A stretch of 64,000 bases of DNA. Source: Pelagibacteraceae bacterium AG-390-L03 (GTDB lineage: Bacteria; Pseudomonadota; Alphaproteobacteria; Pelagibacterales; Pelagibacteraceae). The notes under the pieces were generated by a model. That model was not told the DNA's origin and ran no database searches. It worked only from the letters and a program-made list of their open reading frames with translations. Positions 49,047 to 56,878 of this stretch are shown here, piece after piece. Position 1 is the first letter of the stretch, and each line of letters begins with the position of its first letter. The stretch spans positions 186,001 to 250,000 of the forward strand of contig QCHA01000001.1 of NCBI GenBank assembly GCA_003279685.1, read 5' to 3'. A program made the translations under genes and the position numbers.

Positions 49047-50237
49047 TTATTGATAAATATAGTCTCTTGTAACTGGTGTTGATGTATAATTTTTTGTTAA
49101 TTGAAATTGATATACAACCTGATCTCCCCATTTGAATGCCATTTCACATCCAGCTAAATAAAATTCCCACATTCTAAAAAATTTCTCATCAAACATTTCA
49201 ATAATTTTTTCTTTATTGTTAATGCAATTTTCTTTCCAATGTCTAAGAGTATGAGAATAATGAAGCCTTAATACTTCAATATCAGCAACGATTAAACCTG
49301 CATTTTCAATTGGGGTAGTTACCTCACTTAAACTTGGCGTATAACCACCAGGAAAAATATATTTTGTTATCCAGGGGTGTGGGTCTCTTGGAGGATTTAC
49401 CGAGCCTATCGTATGAATTAAAGATACCCCATCATCATTTAATAATTTATCAATTTGCTTAAAAAATCTCTTATAAAATTTCCTACCAACATGCTCGAAC
49501 ATTCCGACACTTACAATTCTATCAAATTTTTCATCAAGCTGTCGGTAATCTATTAATTTAAATGTGACTTGATTTTCTAAATTAAGTTCTTTTACTTTTT
49601 TTTTGCAGTAACTAAGTTGATTTTCAGACAGCGTTATTCCTGTAACCTCACAATTAGCACTTTGAGCTATATCAATAGCTAAAGCCCCCCATCCACATCC
49701 AATATCTAGAACTTTCTGATTAGGTTTTATGTTTAATTTTTTTATAATATGCTGAATTTTATTATTTTGAGCGTCCTCAAGTTTATCTGTTTCATTCTTA
49801 AAATATGCACACGAGTATTGTCTCTTGGGATCTAAGAATAAATCATAAAGATCATCTGAAATATCATAGTGATGAGATACATTCATTTTAGATTTTTTAA
49901 TAAAATTAAAGTTAGTTAAGTATCTATATGATCCTCTTAGTCTATTTATCAGATAGCTAAATAAATTAAGGTCATTTCTTCCAAAATTCATTAAAGCTAA
50001 ATCTAAAAAATCACTCAAACTTCCATTTTCAATTACTATATCTCCATCAGTATAAGCTTCACCAAAATATAAATCTGGATGAAACAATAATTTATAATGA
50101 AGTTTTTTATCTAAAATTTTTAATTTAATTGGCTTATCACTTTTAGGTGTTCCAATAATATAATTTTTAGCATCAGCATTCTCCAAGATAAATCCATCTT
50201 TCTTAAATACCCCATTAAGAAATCTAGCTAATTGCAT
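49047..50237 (-). CDS. cfa: Cyclopropane-fatty-acyl-phospholipid synthase
   Basis: This 396-residue enzyme methylates double bonds of membrane phospholipids using SAM. The SAM motif KVLDIGCGWGALAIDIA lies near residue 175. MNVSHHYDISDDLYDLFLD near 123, SVGMFEHVGRKFY near 246 and FPGGYTPSLSEV near 303 are typical. Its start overlaps the DapA-like gene stop by one base. The bicarbonate-binding and active-site regions look intact. Confidence 0.95.
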   Translation of the reverse strand: MQLARFLNGVFKKDGFILENADAKNYIIGTPKSDKPIKLKILDKKLHYKLLFHPDLYFGEAYTDGDIVIENGSLSDFLDLALMNFGRNDLNLFSYLINRLRGSYRYLTNFNFIKKSKMNVSHHYDISDDLYDLFLDPKRQYSCAYFKNETDKLEDAQNNKIQHIIKKLNIKPNQKVLDIGCGWGALAIDIAQSANCEVTGITLSENQLSYCKKKVKELNLENQVTFKLIDYRQLDEKFDRIVSVGMFEHVGRKFYKRFFKQIDKLLNDDGVSLIHTIGSVNPPRDPHPWITKYIFPGGYTPSLSEVTTPIENAGLIVADIEVLRLHYSHTLRHWKENCINNKEKIIEMFDEKFFRMWEFYLAGCEMAFKWGDQVVYQFQLTKNYTSTPVTRDYIYQ

Positions 50238-51121
50238 TAAGCCACCATCGCTGATTTTTTAGAAAAATTTAATTTTTCCAAATTACCCATTAACTCCTTT
50301 TCCTCTTTAGAATTTAAGATCGATAATGGTGGTAAAACATTTTTATAAATAATATCATTATTCGAGTAATAAGTATGAAGTCCAGATATTAAATTATATT
50401 TTTCAAATATACTTCTAACATCACAAAGCTTTTGATTAACTGTTTGTTGTTTTTTTTGTAAAAAATCATCATAAACTTTTCTTGCAAGGGCAGATGTAAC
50501 ATTGCAGGTAGCTGTAATTATTCCAGAGCAGCCAAGCTCTAAACCTTTCAGTAATTTAGACTCCGAGCCTGGCAATATAGAAAAATTATCTATTTCTAGA
50601 TTTTCAAAAAGATTATAAGAACTATCTTTAACACCAATAATTTGTTCAGGAAATCGTTTAACTAATTCTTGAACACATTCTACACTAAACTTATACCCAC
50701 ATAATTTTTCAAAATTATAAAGTACTATTTCACACTCTGGGTGAGCTTCTATTATTTTTGTATAAAAGTTAATAACATTGTTATCTTCATATTTATAAAA
50801 TGCAGGTGGCATAATTAAAAATTTTTTAAAATTTAATGATCTGGCCACGTTCATTAAATTGATAGTTTCACTTAAAGAATTTAAACCAGTTCCAATTATA
50901 TACTTATCTTTATACTTGCTTAAAGATAATTGATTAAATAATTTTATCTTCTCAGTAATCGATATGAGTTGAGCCTGACCTGTACTTCCAAATATTGCAG
51001 CTCCATGACAACCTTGGTCAATAATCATCTCTGCATGTTGAATAGTCTTAGTAACATTTAAAGTTAGATCATTATCAATAATAGACATTGATGCAGCATA
51101 TATGCCGTTAATTTTACTCAT
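50237..51121 (-). CDS. DapA-family aldolase/lyase, substrate unknown
   Basis: This 294-residue TIM-barrel protein belongs to the dihydrodipicolinate synthase/N-acetylneuraminate lyase family. The Schiff-base Lys165 (IIGVKDSS) and catalytic Tyr135 (IVLYNFE) are visible. The substrate-binding loop reads GSTGQA at 45-50 where true DapA has GTTGE. That change, and its place beside cfa instead of lysine genes, argue against DapA. A keto-acid or sugar-acid lyase is more likely. Confidence 0.85.
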   Translation of the reverse strand: MSKINGIYAASMSIIDNDLTLNVTKTIQHAEMIIDQGCHGAAIFGSTGQAQLISITEKIKLFNQLSLSKYKDKYIIGTGLNSLSETINLMNVARSLNFKKFLIMPPAFYKYEDNNVINFYTKIIEAHPECEIVLYNFEKLCGYKFSVECVQELVKRFPEQIIGVKDSSYNLFENLEIDNFSILPGSESKLLKGLELGCSGIITATCNVTSALARKVYDDFLQKKQQTVNQKLCDVRSIFEKYNLISGLHTYYSNNDIIYKNVLPPLSILNSKEEKELMGNLEKLNFSKKSAMVA

Positions 51122-51167
51122 AATAAAAATTTATATAAAAAAATAAATTTAGTAAAGGCTTAATCAA

Positions 51168-51671
51168 TTAAGCTAAGTCATTTAAAACTATTTCTTTTGC
51201 TTCATTAACTATAGATGAGAGTCTTGAAGTTTCAGGGGAAATATCAGGATGTATTTTTTTTTGAATTTTAATATAGGCTTTATTCACATCTTCCTTAGTT
51301 ATTTTTTGAGATGAATTAAGATTTAATATTTTGTAAGCTTCTGAGACAGACATTGTATTGGTGTTAGATACATTTTTATTATTAAATGAAAATCTTCCTG
51401 AATTTCTTAGAGTTTGAATTAATCGAAATAATGAAATTATTTGAAAAAAAGACAGGCCTTTTAATTTTAATAAGGCCAAACTTGCAACTGTTAATGGCAA
51501 TGTAAGCAAAAATTTACCTGCAATTGCAAATAAAATTGCAAAAACTATCAGTCCAACAAATAATAATATTCTAATACTTTTAGATATTTTTTTCGAATTG
51601 ATAGTAGCAAAAAACCTTAATAAAAAATATAAGGCGACTAAAATTAACACTGTATAAATTATTATATTCAT
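51168..51671 (-). CDS. Membrane-anchored J-domain protein
   Basis: This 167-residue protein has three hydrophobic segments (about 3-22, 34-50 and 55-70). A C-terminal J-domain (about 107-167) carries the HPD motif at 141-143 within KIHPDISPE. The layout resembles Tim14/DjlA-type co-chaperones that recruit DnaK to the membrane. It starts 13 bases from the divergent S9 peptidase gene, so their promoters must overlap coding sequence. Confidence 0.88.
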   Translation of the reverse strand: MNIIIYTVLILVALYFLLRFFATINSKKISKSIRILLFVGLIVFAILFAIAGKFLLTLPLTVASLALLKLKGLSFFQIISLFRLIQTLRNSGRFSFNNKNVSNTNTMSVSEAYKILNLNSSQKITKEDVNKAYIKIQKKIHPDISPETSRLSSIVNEAKEIVLNDLA

Positions 51672-51684
51672 ATATTTCCTAGTA

Positions 51685-53760
51685 ATGAAAATACCATATC
51701 TTAAAAAAAAACCAGAATTAAAATCATGTCATGATGTTACATGGGAAGATAATTATAGCTGGATACATCAAAAAGATATTTTAGAAGTACTGAGAGATAA
51801 GAACAAACTTCTTACTGAAGTAAAAGATTATCTCGAAGAAGAGAATAGATACACTGATTACCATTTAGATAACACTAAACCTTTACAAAAAAAATTATTT
51901 GATGAAATTAAGGGAAGAATAAAATTAGATGATGAGTCGCTTCCTTATAAAGATCACACTTATGAATATTGGACTAAAACAACTAAAACAGGAAATTATT
52001 CAATAAAACTTCGAAAGAAATTTAATTCAGATTTAGTTGAAGAGGTTTGGAACGGAGATAAAGAAAAAGAAAATCTTGGAGTGGAATATTTTGGTGTTGG
52101 TGATCTAGAAGTAAGTAATAATGATAAATACTTAGGATATTCTTTAGACATTAAAGGTTCTGAATATTATACAATTTATTTAAGAGAGATTGAAACCAAT
52201 AAAATTATTACAAAAGAAATTCCTGAAACTTCTGGTGGGATTACTTTTAGTTTAGATGACAAATTCATTTTTTATTCAAAGCTTGATGAAAATCATCGTG
52301 CAAGAAAAATATATAGGCATGAGATTGGTAATTTTACTGATCAAGATCAATTAATTTTTGAAGAAAAAAGTGAGGCATTTACTGTCAGCATTGGTTTAAG
52401 TTCAGATGAAAAATATTACTTTATTAACACATCTGATCACAATACCTCTGAACAATATTATTTTAATGTAGATGAAAAAAATCCCATACCAAAATTAATT
52501 ATGAAAAGAGAAAAAGGTATTCTTTACACCGTAAGTTCCTGGGATGGAAAATTTTATAATCATACTAACAAAAATGCAGAAGATTTTAAAATTGATGTTT
52601 CAGAAAGTCTTACAAATCAAGAGTGGAAGACATTTATAAGTCCAAGAGATGAGGTTTTAATAGGTGGGCTCACGTTTTTAAAAGATTGGATCATTCGATC
52701 AGAAACTTCTAACGCATTAGACAAATTATTTATTAAAAATGTTTCAACAGATGTTGAGGAGGAATTAATATTTTCAGATGAAAAAATTTATGTACCTGGC
52801 ATTTCCTTAATTCAAAGAGATAGAAATACAAATGATGTATATCTTGGATATTCATCTCCCAAAACTCCATCAAGGGTTTATCTATACAACTTAGAAAACA
52901 AATCTAAAAAACTTGTTAAAGAACAAGAGATACCTTCTGGACATAACTCAGATGACTACATCGTTGAAAGAGTAGAATATAAATCACACGATGGAAGATT
53001 AGTTCCTTTGACAATTACAAGGCATAAAAAAACAAAAATCGATGGCTCAGCAAACATATTACTTTATGGATATGGTTCATACGGCAGCTCCATGAGTCCA
53101 AATTTTTCTTCTACAAGATTAAGTTTAATCAACCGTGATATCATCTGGGCAACAGCGCATATTCGAGGTGGTATGGAAAAAGGAATGAAGTGGTGGAAAG
53201 AGGGAAAACTTACAAATAAAAAAAATACTTTTGAAGATTATATCTACGCTGCAAAATACTTGATTAATCATAACTATACATCAAAAGGAAAGATAATAGG
53301 TATGGGTGGTTCTGCAGGTGGTTTATTGATGGGTGCTGTTGTTAATCAAGCTCCAGAATTATTTTTAGGAATTATTATGGCAGTACCATTCGTAGATTCG
53401 TTAACTACAAATCTTGATCACTCTCTTCCTTTGACTGTTGGGGAGTTTGATGAGTTTGGAAATGCTAAAGATAATAAAGAGCATTTTGATTATATATTTT
53501 CTTATGCTCCATATAATAATATTAGAAAAATGGATTATCCTCATATGTTAATCACTACCAGTTTAAGTGATAATAGAGTTTTATTTGATGAGCCTGCAAA
53601 ATTTACAGCAAAACTAAGAGAATATAAAACTGATAATAATTTGCTTCTTTTAAAAACAGAAATGAATGCAGGTCATGGTGGTAAATCAGGTAGAGATGGT
53701 GCTATTGAAGAAATTGCAATTGATTATGCTTTTGCTTTAAAAATATCTGAAAAAATTTAA
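51685..53760 (+). CDS. Prolyl oligopeptidase family (S9A) peptidase, PtrB-like
   Basis: This 691-residue protein has an N-terminal beta-propeller and a C-terminal alpha/beta hydrolase domain. The catalytic triad is visible as Ser543 (GMGGSAGGLLMG), Asp629 (SDNRVLFDEP) and His664 (NAGHGGKSGR). YGYGSYG near residue 456 and AHIRGGMEKGMKWWKEGK near 492 are typical of oligopeptidase B. The enzyme probably cleaves short peptides after basic residues, although oligopeptidase and prolyl specificities cannot be separated by eye. Confidence 0.92.
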   Translation: MKIPYLKKKPELKSCHDVTWEDNYSWIHQKDILEVLRDKNKLLTEVKDYLEEENRYTDYHLDNTKPLQKKLFDEIKGRIKLDDESLPYKDHTYEYWTKTTKTGNYSIKLRKKFNSDLVEEVWNGDKEKENLGVEYFGVGDLEVSNNDKYLGYSLDIKGSEYYTIYLREIETNKIITKEIPETSGGITFSLDDKFIFYSKLDENHRARKIYRHEIGNFTDQDQLIFEEKSEAFTVSIGLSSDEKYYFINTSDHNTSEQYYFNVDEKNPIPKLIMKREKGILYTVSSWDGKFYNHTNKNAEDFKIDVSESLTNQEWKTFISPRDEVLIGGLTFLKDWIIRSETSNALDKLFIKNVSTDVEEELIFSDEKIYVPGISLIQRDRNTNDVYLGYSSPKTPSRVYLYNLENKSKKLVKEQEIPSGHNSDDYIVERVEYKSHDGRLVPLTITRHKKTKIDGSANILLYGYGSYGSSMSPNFSSTRLSLINRDIIWATAHIRGGMEKGMKWWKEGKLTNKKNTFEDYIYAAKYLINHNYTSKGKIIGMGGSAGGLLMGAVVNQAPELFLGIIMAVPFVDSLTTNLDHSLPLTVGEFDEFGNAKDNKEHFDYIFSYAPYNNIRKMDYPHMLITTSLSDNRVLFDEPAKFTAKLREYKTDNNLLLLKTEMNAGHGGKSGRDGAIEEIAIDYAFALKISEKI

Positions 53761-53770
53761 ACCTCTAGAT

Positions 53771-53800
53771 CTTGAATATTTATAATTAATTATTATATGA
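53771..53800 (+). promoter_or_regulatory. Heat-shock-type promoter of hsp20
   Basis: CTTGAA at 53771-53776 and TTATATGA at 53793-53800 lie 16 bases apart, the same layout as before groES. A start near 53805 would give a leader of about 58 bases. Confidence 0.65.
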
Positions 53801-53809
53801 ATTTTTGTA

Positions 53810-53856
53810 AGTCGCCTAATGGGGCTCACATTAATAAACTTGCTTAACAAAAGGAG
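53810..53856 (+). promoter_or_regulatory. Possible ROSE-like RNA thermometer in the hsp20 leader
   Basis: CTTGCTT at 53839-53845 can pair with AAGGAG at 53851-53856, leaving G53842 bulged and the Shine-Dalgarno hidden. This is the form described for ROSE elements (a U[U/C]GCU motif facing the ribosome site). A second hairpin lies upstream: 53810-53816 pairs with 53821-53826 around UAAU, also with one bulged G. Pairings were worked out by hand. Confidence 0.55.
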
Positions 53857-53862
53857 AATATT

Positions 53863-54309
53863 ATGACAAGTAAGGATCTATCTATCTTTAACTCACTAAG
53901 ACCCTTTTCAATTGGTTTCGATGATATGTTCGATCAATTTGAAAATATGCTTGGTAATGGAAATTTGACTATGCAATCAAATTATCCTCCATACAATATC
54001 AGAAAAACTGGAAAGGATAACTATGCTATTGAAGTAGCGTTAGCTGGTTTTAACAAAAATGATGTTGAGGTAGAGTTTGAAGATAATTTATTAACTGTAA
54101 GAACTAAACCAGTTAACAAATCAGAAGAAAATAATGTTGATGGAGAAATTATTCATAAAGGTATCTCACAAAGACAATTTGCAAGATCATTTACAATTGC
54201 AGATGATGTAAAAGTTAGCACTGCTCAACTTAAAGACGGTCTTTTAACAATATCTTGTGAGCGAATAATTCCTGAGCATAAAAAGAAAAAGCTTATTGAA
54301 ATTAAATAA
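53863..54309 (+). CDS. Small heat-shock protein Hsp20 (IbpA-like)
   Basis: This 148-residue alpha-crystallin domain protein holds unfolding proteins for refolding. The N-terminus has FNSLRPFSIGFDDMFDQFE, typical of the bacterial class A group. The crystallin domain has YPPYNIRKTGKDNYAIEVALAGF and KGISQRQFARSFTIADDV, and the C-terminus is short. A strong ribosome site (AAGGAG) precedes the ATG. A promoter matching that of groES, and a possible thermometer leader, fit heat induction. Confidence 0.96.
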   Translation: MTSKDLSIFNSLRPFSIGFDDMFDQFENMLGNGNLTMQSNYPPYNIRKTGKDNYAIEVALAGFNKNDVEVEFEDNLLTVRTKPVNKSEENNVDGEIIHKGISQRQFARSFTIADDVKVSTAQLKDGLLTISCERIIPEHKKKKLIEIK

Positions 54310-54320
54310 GTTTTACCTTG

Positions 54321-54344
54321 CTTGTGGGGATTTCTCCCCACAAG
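54321..54344. terminator. Hairpin between convergent hsp20 and permease genes
   Basis: CTTGTGGGGA and TCCCCACAAG form a perfect ten-base stem with a TTTC loop. It could stop transcription from both sides. There is no immediate T run on either strand; on the plus strand a T-rich stretch begins about 12 bases later. It may therefore act as an RNA 3' end stabiliser as well as a terminator. Confidence 0.65.
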
Positions 54345-54355
54345 TTAAGTATTAA

Positions 54356-55678
54356 TTATTTTTTTGCCATTACAGCATTTAGAACAAATGCTAATAATCC
54401 AGCAGGTATAAGTCCAGTAGTCAAAAGTAATTTTAAGCTTATTCCAAAATCTGGGATATTTTTTACAAAGTCTGGTAATAATGACATTCCAACACCAAAA
54501 GATAAAGAAAGAGCTAAGATTAATAAATTTCTTTGATCCATTTCTGCTTTTGAAATCAATTTAATCCCAGCGGCCGCTATCATTCCAAACATAATGATCG
54601 CTGCTCCGCCAATTACAGACTCTGGCATTGCTGCAATTATTCCACCTAATTTTGGAAATAATCCCATTAATACTAAAATTATTCCAGCAATAGTTCCAAC
54701 ATTTCTACTTATCACTCCTGTAAATGCGACTAGTCCAGCATTTTGAGAATAAGATGTATTTGGCATTGCATTAAATAATGCACCAAATGCTGTTCCAACT
54801 CCATCCCCCATTATTCCACCTGATAATTCCTTGTCAGTTGCTTCTCGTTTAGCACCACCCATTGTTGTAGCACTTATGTCTCCTATGGTCTCAATTGTTG
54901 TAACAATTGACATAAACAACATTAGAATTATTGCGCCTGGAACAAAATCAATTCCATATTGAAGAGGCATTGGGAGTGCAAACCATGATGCAGATTCAAT
55001 TTTGCCATAGTTAACCATTCCTAGAGCCATAGCAACTATAAACCCAGCTACTATTCCAATTAAAATTGAAGCTGAAGAAGCCATCCCTTTACCTTTAATA
55101 TTAAAACCAATAGCGACTATAAAAACAGTAAAAGCAACAGTTAAGTGATTTGAATTTGCAAAAATTTCAGGTTTGTTGTTCATTAACCATCCACCTCCGC
55201 CAGCATACATGAACCCAACTTTAAGTAGACTAAATCCTATCATTAACACGACTATTCCTGTGACTAATGGTGGAAAAAGATGCCTTATAGGTTTTAAAAT
55301 TTTCCCAATAAAAATTTGGAAAATTCCCCCAATAAATGCTGCCGTAAATACTGCGCCTAAACCTGCAGCTTTAAATGGTAACATGATTGGTATAAATGCA
55401 AAACTTGTACCTTGAATTATTGGTAGTCTTGCACCTATATCTTTATATCCTACTGTTTGAATAATTGTTGCTACTCCCGCTACAAACAAAGCCATTTGAA
55501 TCAAAAATATTTTTTCTTCAGGCGTTTGACCAAAAACCCCAGCCACAATAATAGGAACAGTTATATTGCCAGCAAACATTGCTAGCACGTGCTGAATTCC
55601 TAAAGGTATGGATTTATTTAATGGAAGTTTTTTGTCTGGACTGTTTGTAGAGCCCATTTGTTTTTTTCTTAAAGCCAT
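54356..55678 (-). CDS. Uracil-xanthine permease (NCS2 family)
   Basis: This 440-residue protein has about 12-14 hydrophobic segments and NCS2 motifs. These are the N-terminal GIQHVLAMFAGNITVPIIVAG, the substrate-site stretch GTSFAFIPIML near residue 90, and the signature TSYSQNAGLVAFTGVISRNVG near 305. It probably imports a purine (xanthine or urate) or uracil by proton symport. A strong ribosome site (AAGGAGGG) and a near-palindromic site (55699-55717) lie upstream. Downstream purine catabolic genes favour a purine substrate. Confidence 0.92.
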   Translation of the reverse strand: MALRKKQMGSTNSPDKKLPLNKSIPLGIQHVLAMFAGNITVPIIVAGVFGQTPEEKIFLIQMALFVAGVATIIQTVGYKDIGARLPIIQGTSFAFIPIMLPFKAAGLGAVFTAAFIGGIFQIFIGKILKPIRHLFPPLVTGIVVLMIGFSLLKVGFMYAGGGGWLMNNKPEIFANSNHLTVAFTVFIVAIGFNIKGKGMASSASILIGIVAGFIVAMALGMVNYGKIESASWFALPMPLQYGIDFVPGAIILMLFMSIVTTIETIGDISATTMGGAKREATDKELSGGIMGDGVGTAFGALFNAMPNTSYSQNAGLVAFTGVISRNVGTIAGIILVLMGLFPKLGGIIAAMPESVIGGAAIIMFGMIAAAGIKLISKAEMDQRNLLILALSLSFGVGMSLLPDFVKNIPDFGISLKLLLTTGLIPAGLLAFVLNAVMAKK

Positions 55679-55698
55679 TATCCCTCCTTAATTACTTA

Positions 55699-55717
55699 CA
55701 ATAACGTTACATTATTG
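55699..55717. promoter_or_regulatory. Near-palindromic candidate operator upstream of the NCS2 permease
   Basis: CAATAACGTTACATTATTG is a 19-base inverted repeat with two mismatched positions out of nine pairs. It lies 21 bases upstream of the permease ATG and just before its ribosome site. The size fits a dimeric repressor of the GntR, TetR or MarR type. No obvious second copy was found before the ABC transporter operon. Confidence 0.45.
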
Positions 55718-55852
55718 ATTATGAATTAGTATAAAAAAACTATTGAGTTTAAAATTTCTAATATTTTAGATAATAAAAAAAACCTATTATGAGCAGATTG
55801 AATTCAACTTGTGAAAGAAAAATTTATTTACTATTATCGCTATAATTGGGTT

Positions 55853-56158
55853 TTAAAAACAACCGTTAGATACAAATCCAATTACGATATTTTCAGAATT
55901 AATTTCAAATCTTCTCTCGCAAAGAATTCCATATTTTTTAGTATTATAAATAAACTCAAAATTACCCTTTGCATTTTTGAAATCTTCGTCAGGTTTTCCC
56001 AAATCCATCTGCAAAACACTTGCAGGTTTACTGATGTATTTACTTAATTTTTCATTTTCTTTTTCAATAATAGCATCTGTTTTATCTTTAACAGTTTGGC
56101 ACCCTGAAAAAAAAATTAATATAATTACAAGACTTATTACTGATTTTAATTTTGACAT
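55853..56158 (-). CDS. Small lipoprotein, unknown
   Basis: The product is 101 residues with a lipoprotein signal (ISLVIILIFFSGC, lipid-modified Cys20). A helical stretch with DAIIEKENEKLSKYISK follows, then LQMDLGKPDEDFKNAKGNFEFIYNT, whose LGKP-like pattern recalls SmpA/OmlA-type envelope lipoproteins. Two further cysteines occur near the end. No family is firmly recognised. It stands alone between the permease (175 bases away, the gap holding the operator and an AT-rich stretch) and the divergent deaminase gene. Confidence 0.7.
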   Translation of the reverse strand: MSKLKSVISLVIILIFFSGCQTVKDKTDAIIEKENEKLSKYISKPASVLQMDLGKPDEDFKNAKGNFEFIYNTKKYGILCERRFEINSENIVIGFVSNGCF

Positions 56159-56284
56159 AAGTTCAAATTAACATTTTTTGTTTCATAAATTATTAACTTT
56201 TAAGTTGTATAAATAATTTATTTATTATTACTTTTAAGTTTAATTATAGTAACAATTGTGTTCTTTATTTGATGGTTCAAGCAT

Positions 56285-56875
56285 ATGAATGAAAAAACCC
56301 TGGAAAAAATACTAAATATATTTTTAAAAGAAGTTTTACCCTTAACTGAACAAGGTGTGGCCAAAGGTAGTAAAATATTTGGGGCAGCAATAATTAAAAA
56401 AGATGATTTATCGCTTGTAGTTGCAGAAACAAACAATGAAATAGAAAATCCATTGTGGCATGGAGAAATGCACACTCTTAAAAAATTTTATGAATTAGAA
56501 GCAAATACAAGACCAAATGAAAAAGACTGCATATTCTTAAGTTCACATGAGCCCTGCAGCATGTGTTTGAGTGCTATAACTTTCTCTGGGTTTGATAATT
56601 TTTATTTTCTTTTTCCTTACAGTGCCACAAATGATGAATTTAATATTCCACATGATTTAAATATACTCAAAGAAGTATTTAAAATTAATGATGGAGAATA
56701 TAATAAAGAAAATTCCTACTGGAAAAGTCAAAATATAAATTTACTTATTGAAAATTTACACCCTTCTAAAAAAGAAAAGATTTTAAATAAATTAGCTGAA
56801 ATTAAAGAAAAATATCAAACTTTATCAAATCAATACCAGGAAAATAAAAATGGGAACTCTATACCATTAAATTAA
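56285..56875 (+). CDS. CDA-fold nucleoside/nucleobase deaminase
   Basis: This 196-residue protein has the zinc deaminase motifs His59-Gly-Glu61 (LWHGEMHTL) and Cys91-x-x-Cys94 (SHEPCSMCLSA). It is longer than typical guanine deaminase, with a charged C-terminal helix region of about 80 residues. Three bases separate it from the BMP-type ABC transporter genes, so it heads the uptake operon and probably acts on an imported purine or pyrimidine. It differs from the second deaminase at 63008, and the substrate is not readable. Confidence 0.82.
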   Translation: MNEKTLEKILNIFLKEVLPLTEQGVAKGSKIFGAAIIKKDDLSLVVAETNNEIENPLWHGEMHTLKKFYELEANTRPNEKDCIFLSSHEPCSMCLSAITFSGFDNFYFLFPYSATNDEFNIPHDLNILKEVFKINDGEYNKENSYWKSQNINLLIENLHPSKKEKILNKLAEIKEKYQTLSNQYQENKNGNSIPLN

Positions 56876-56878
56876 TTA

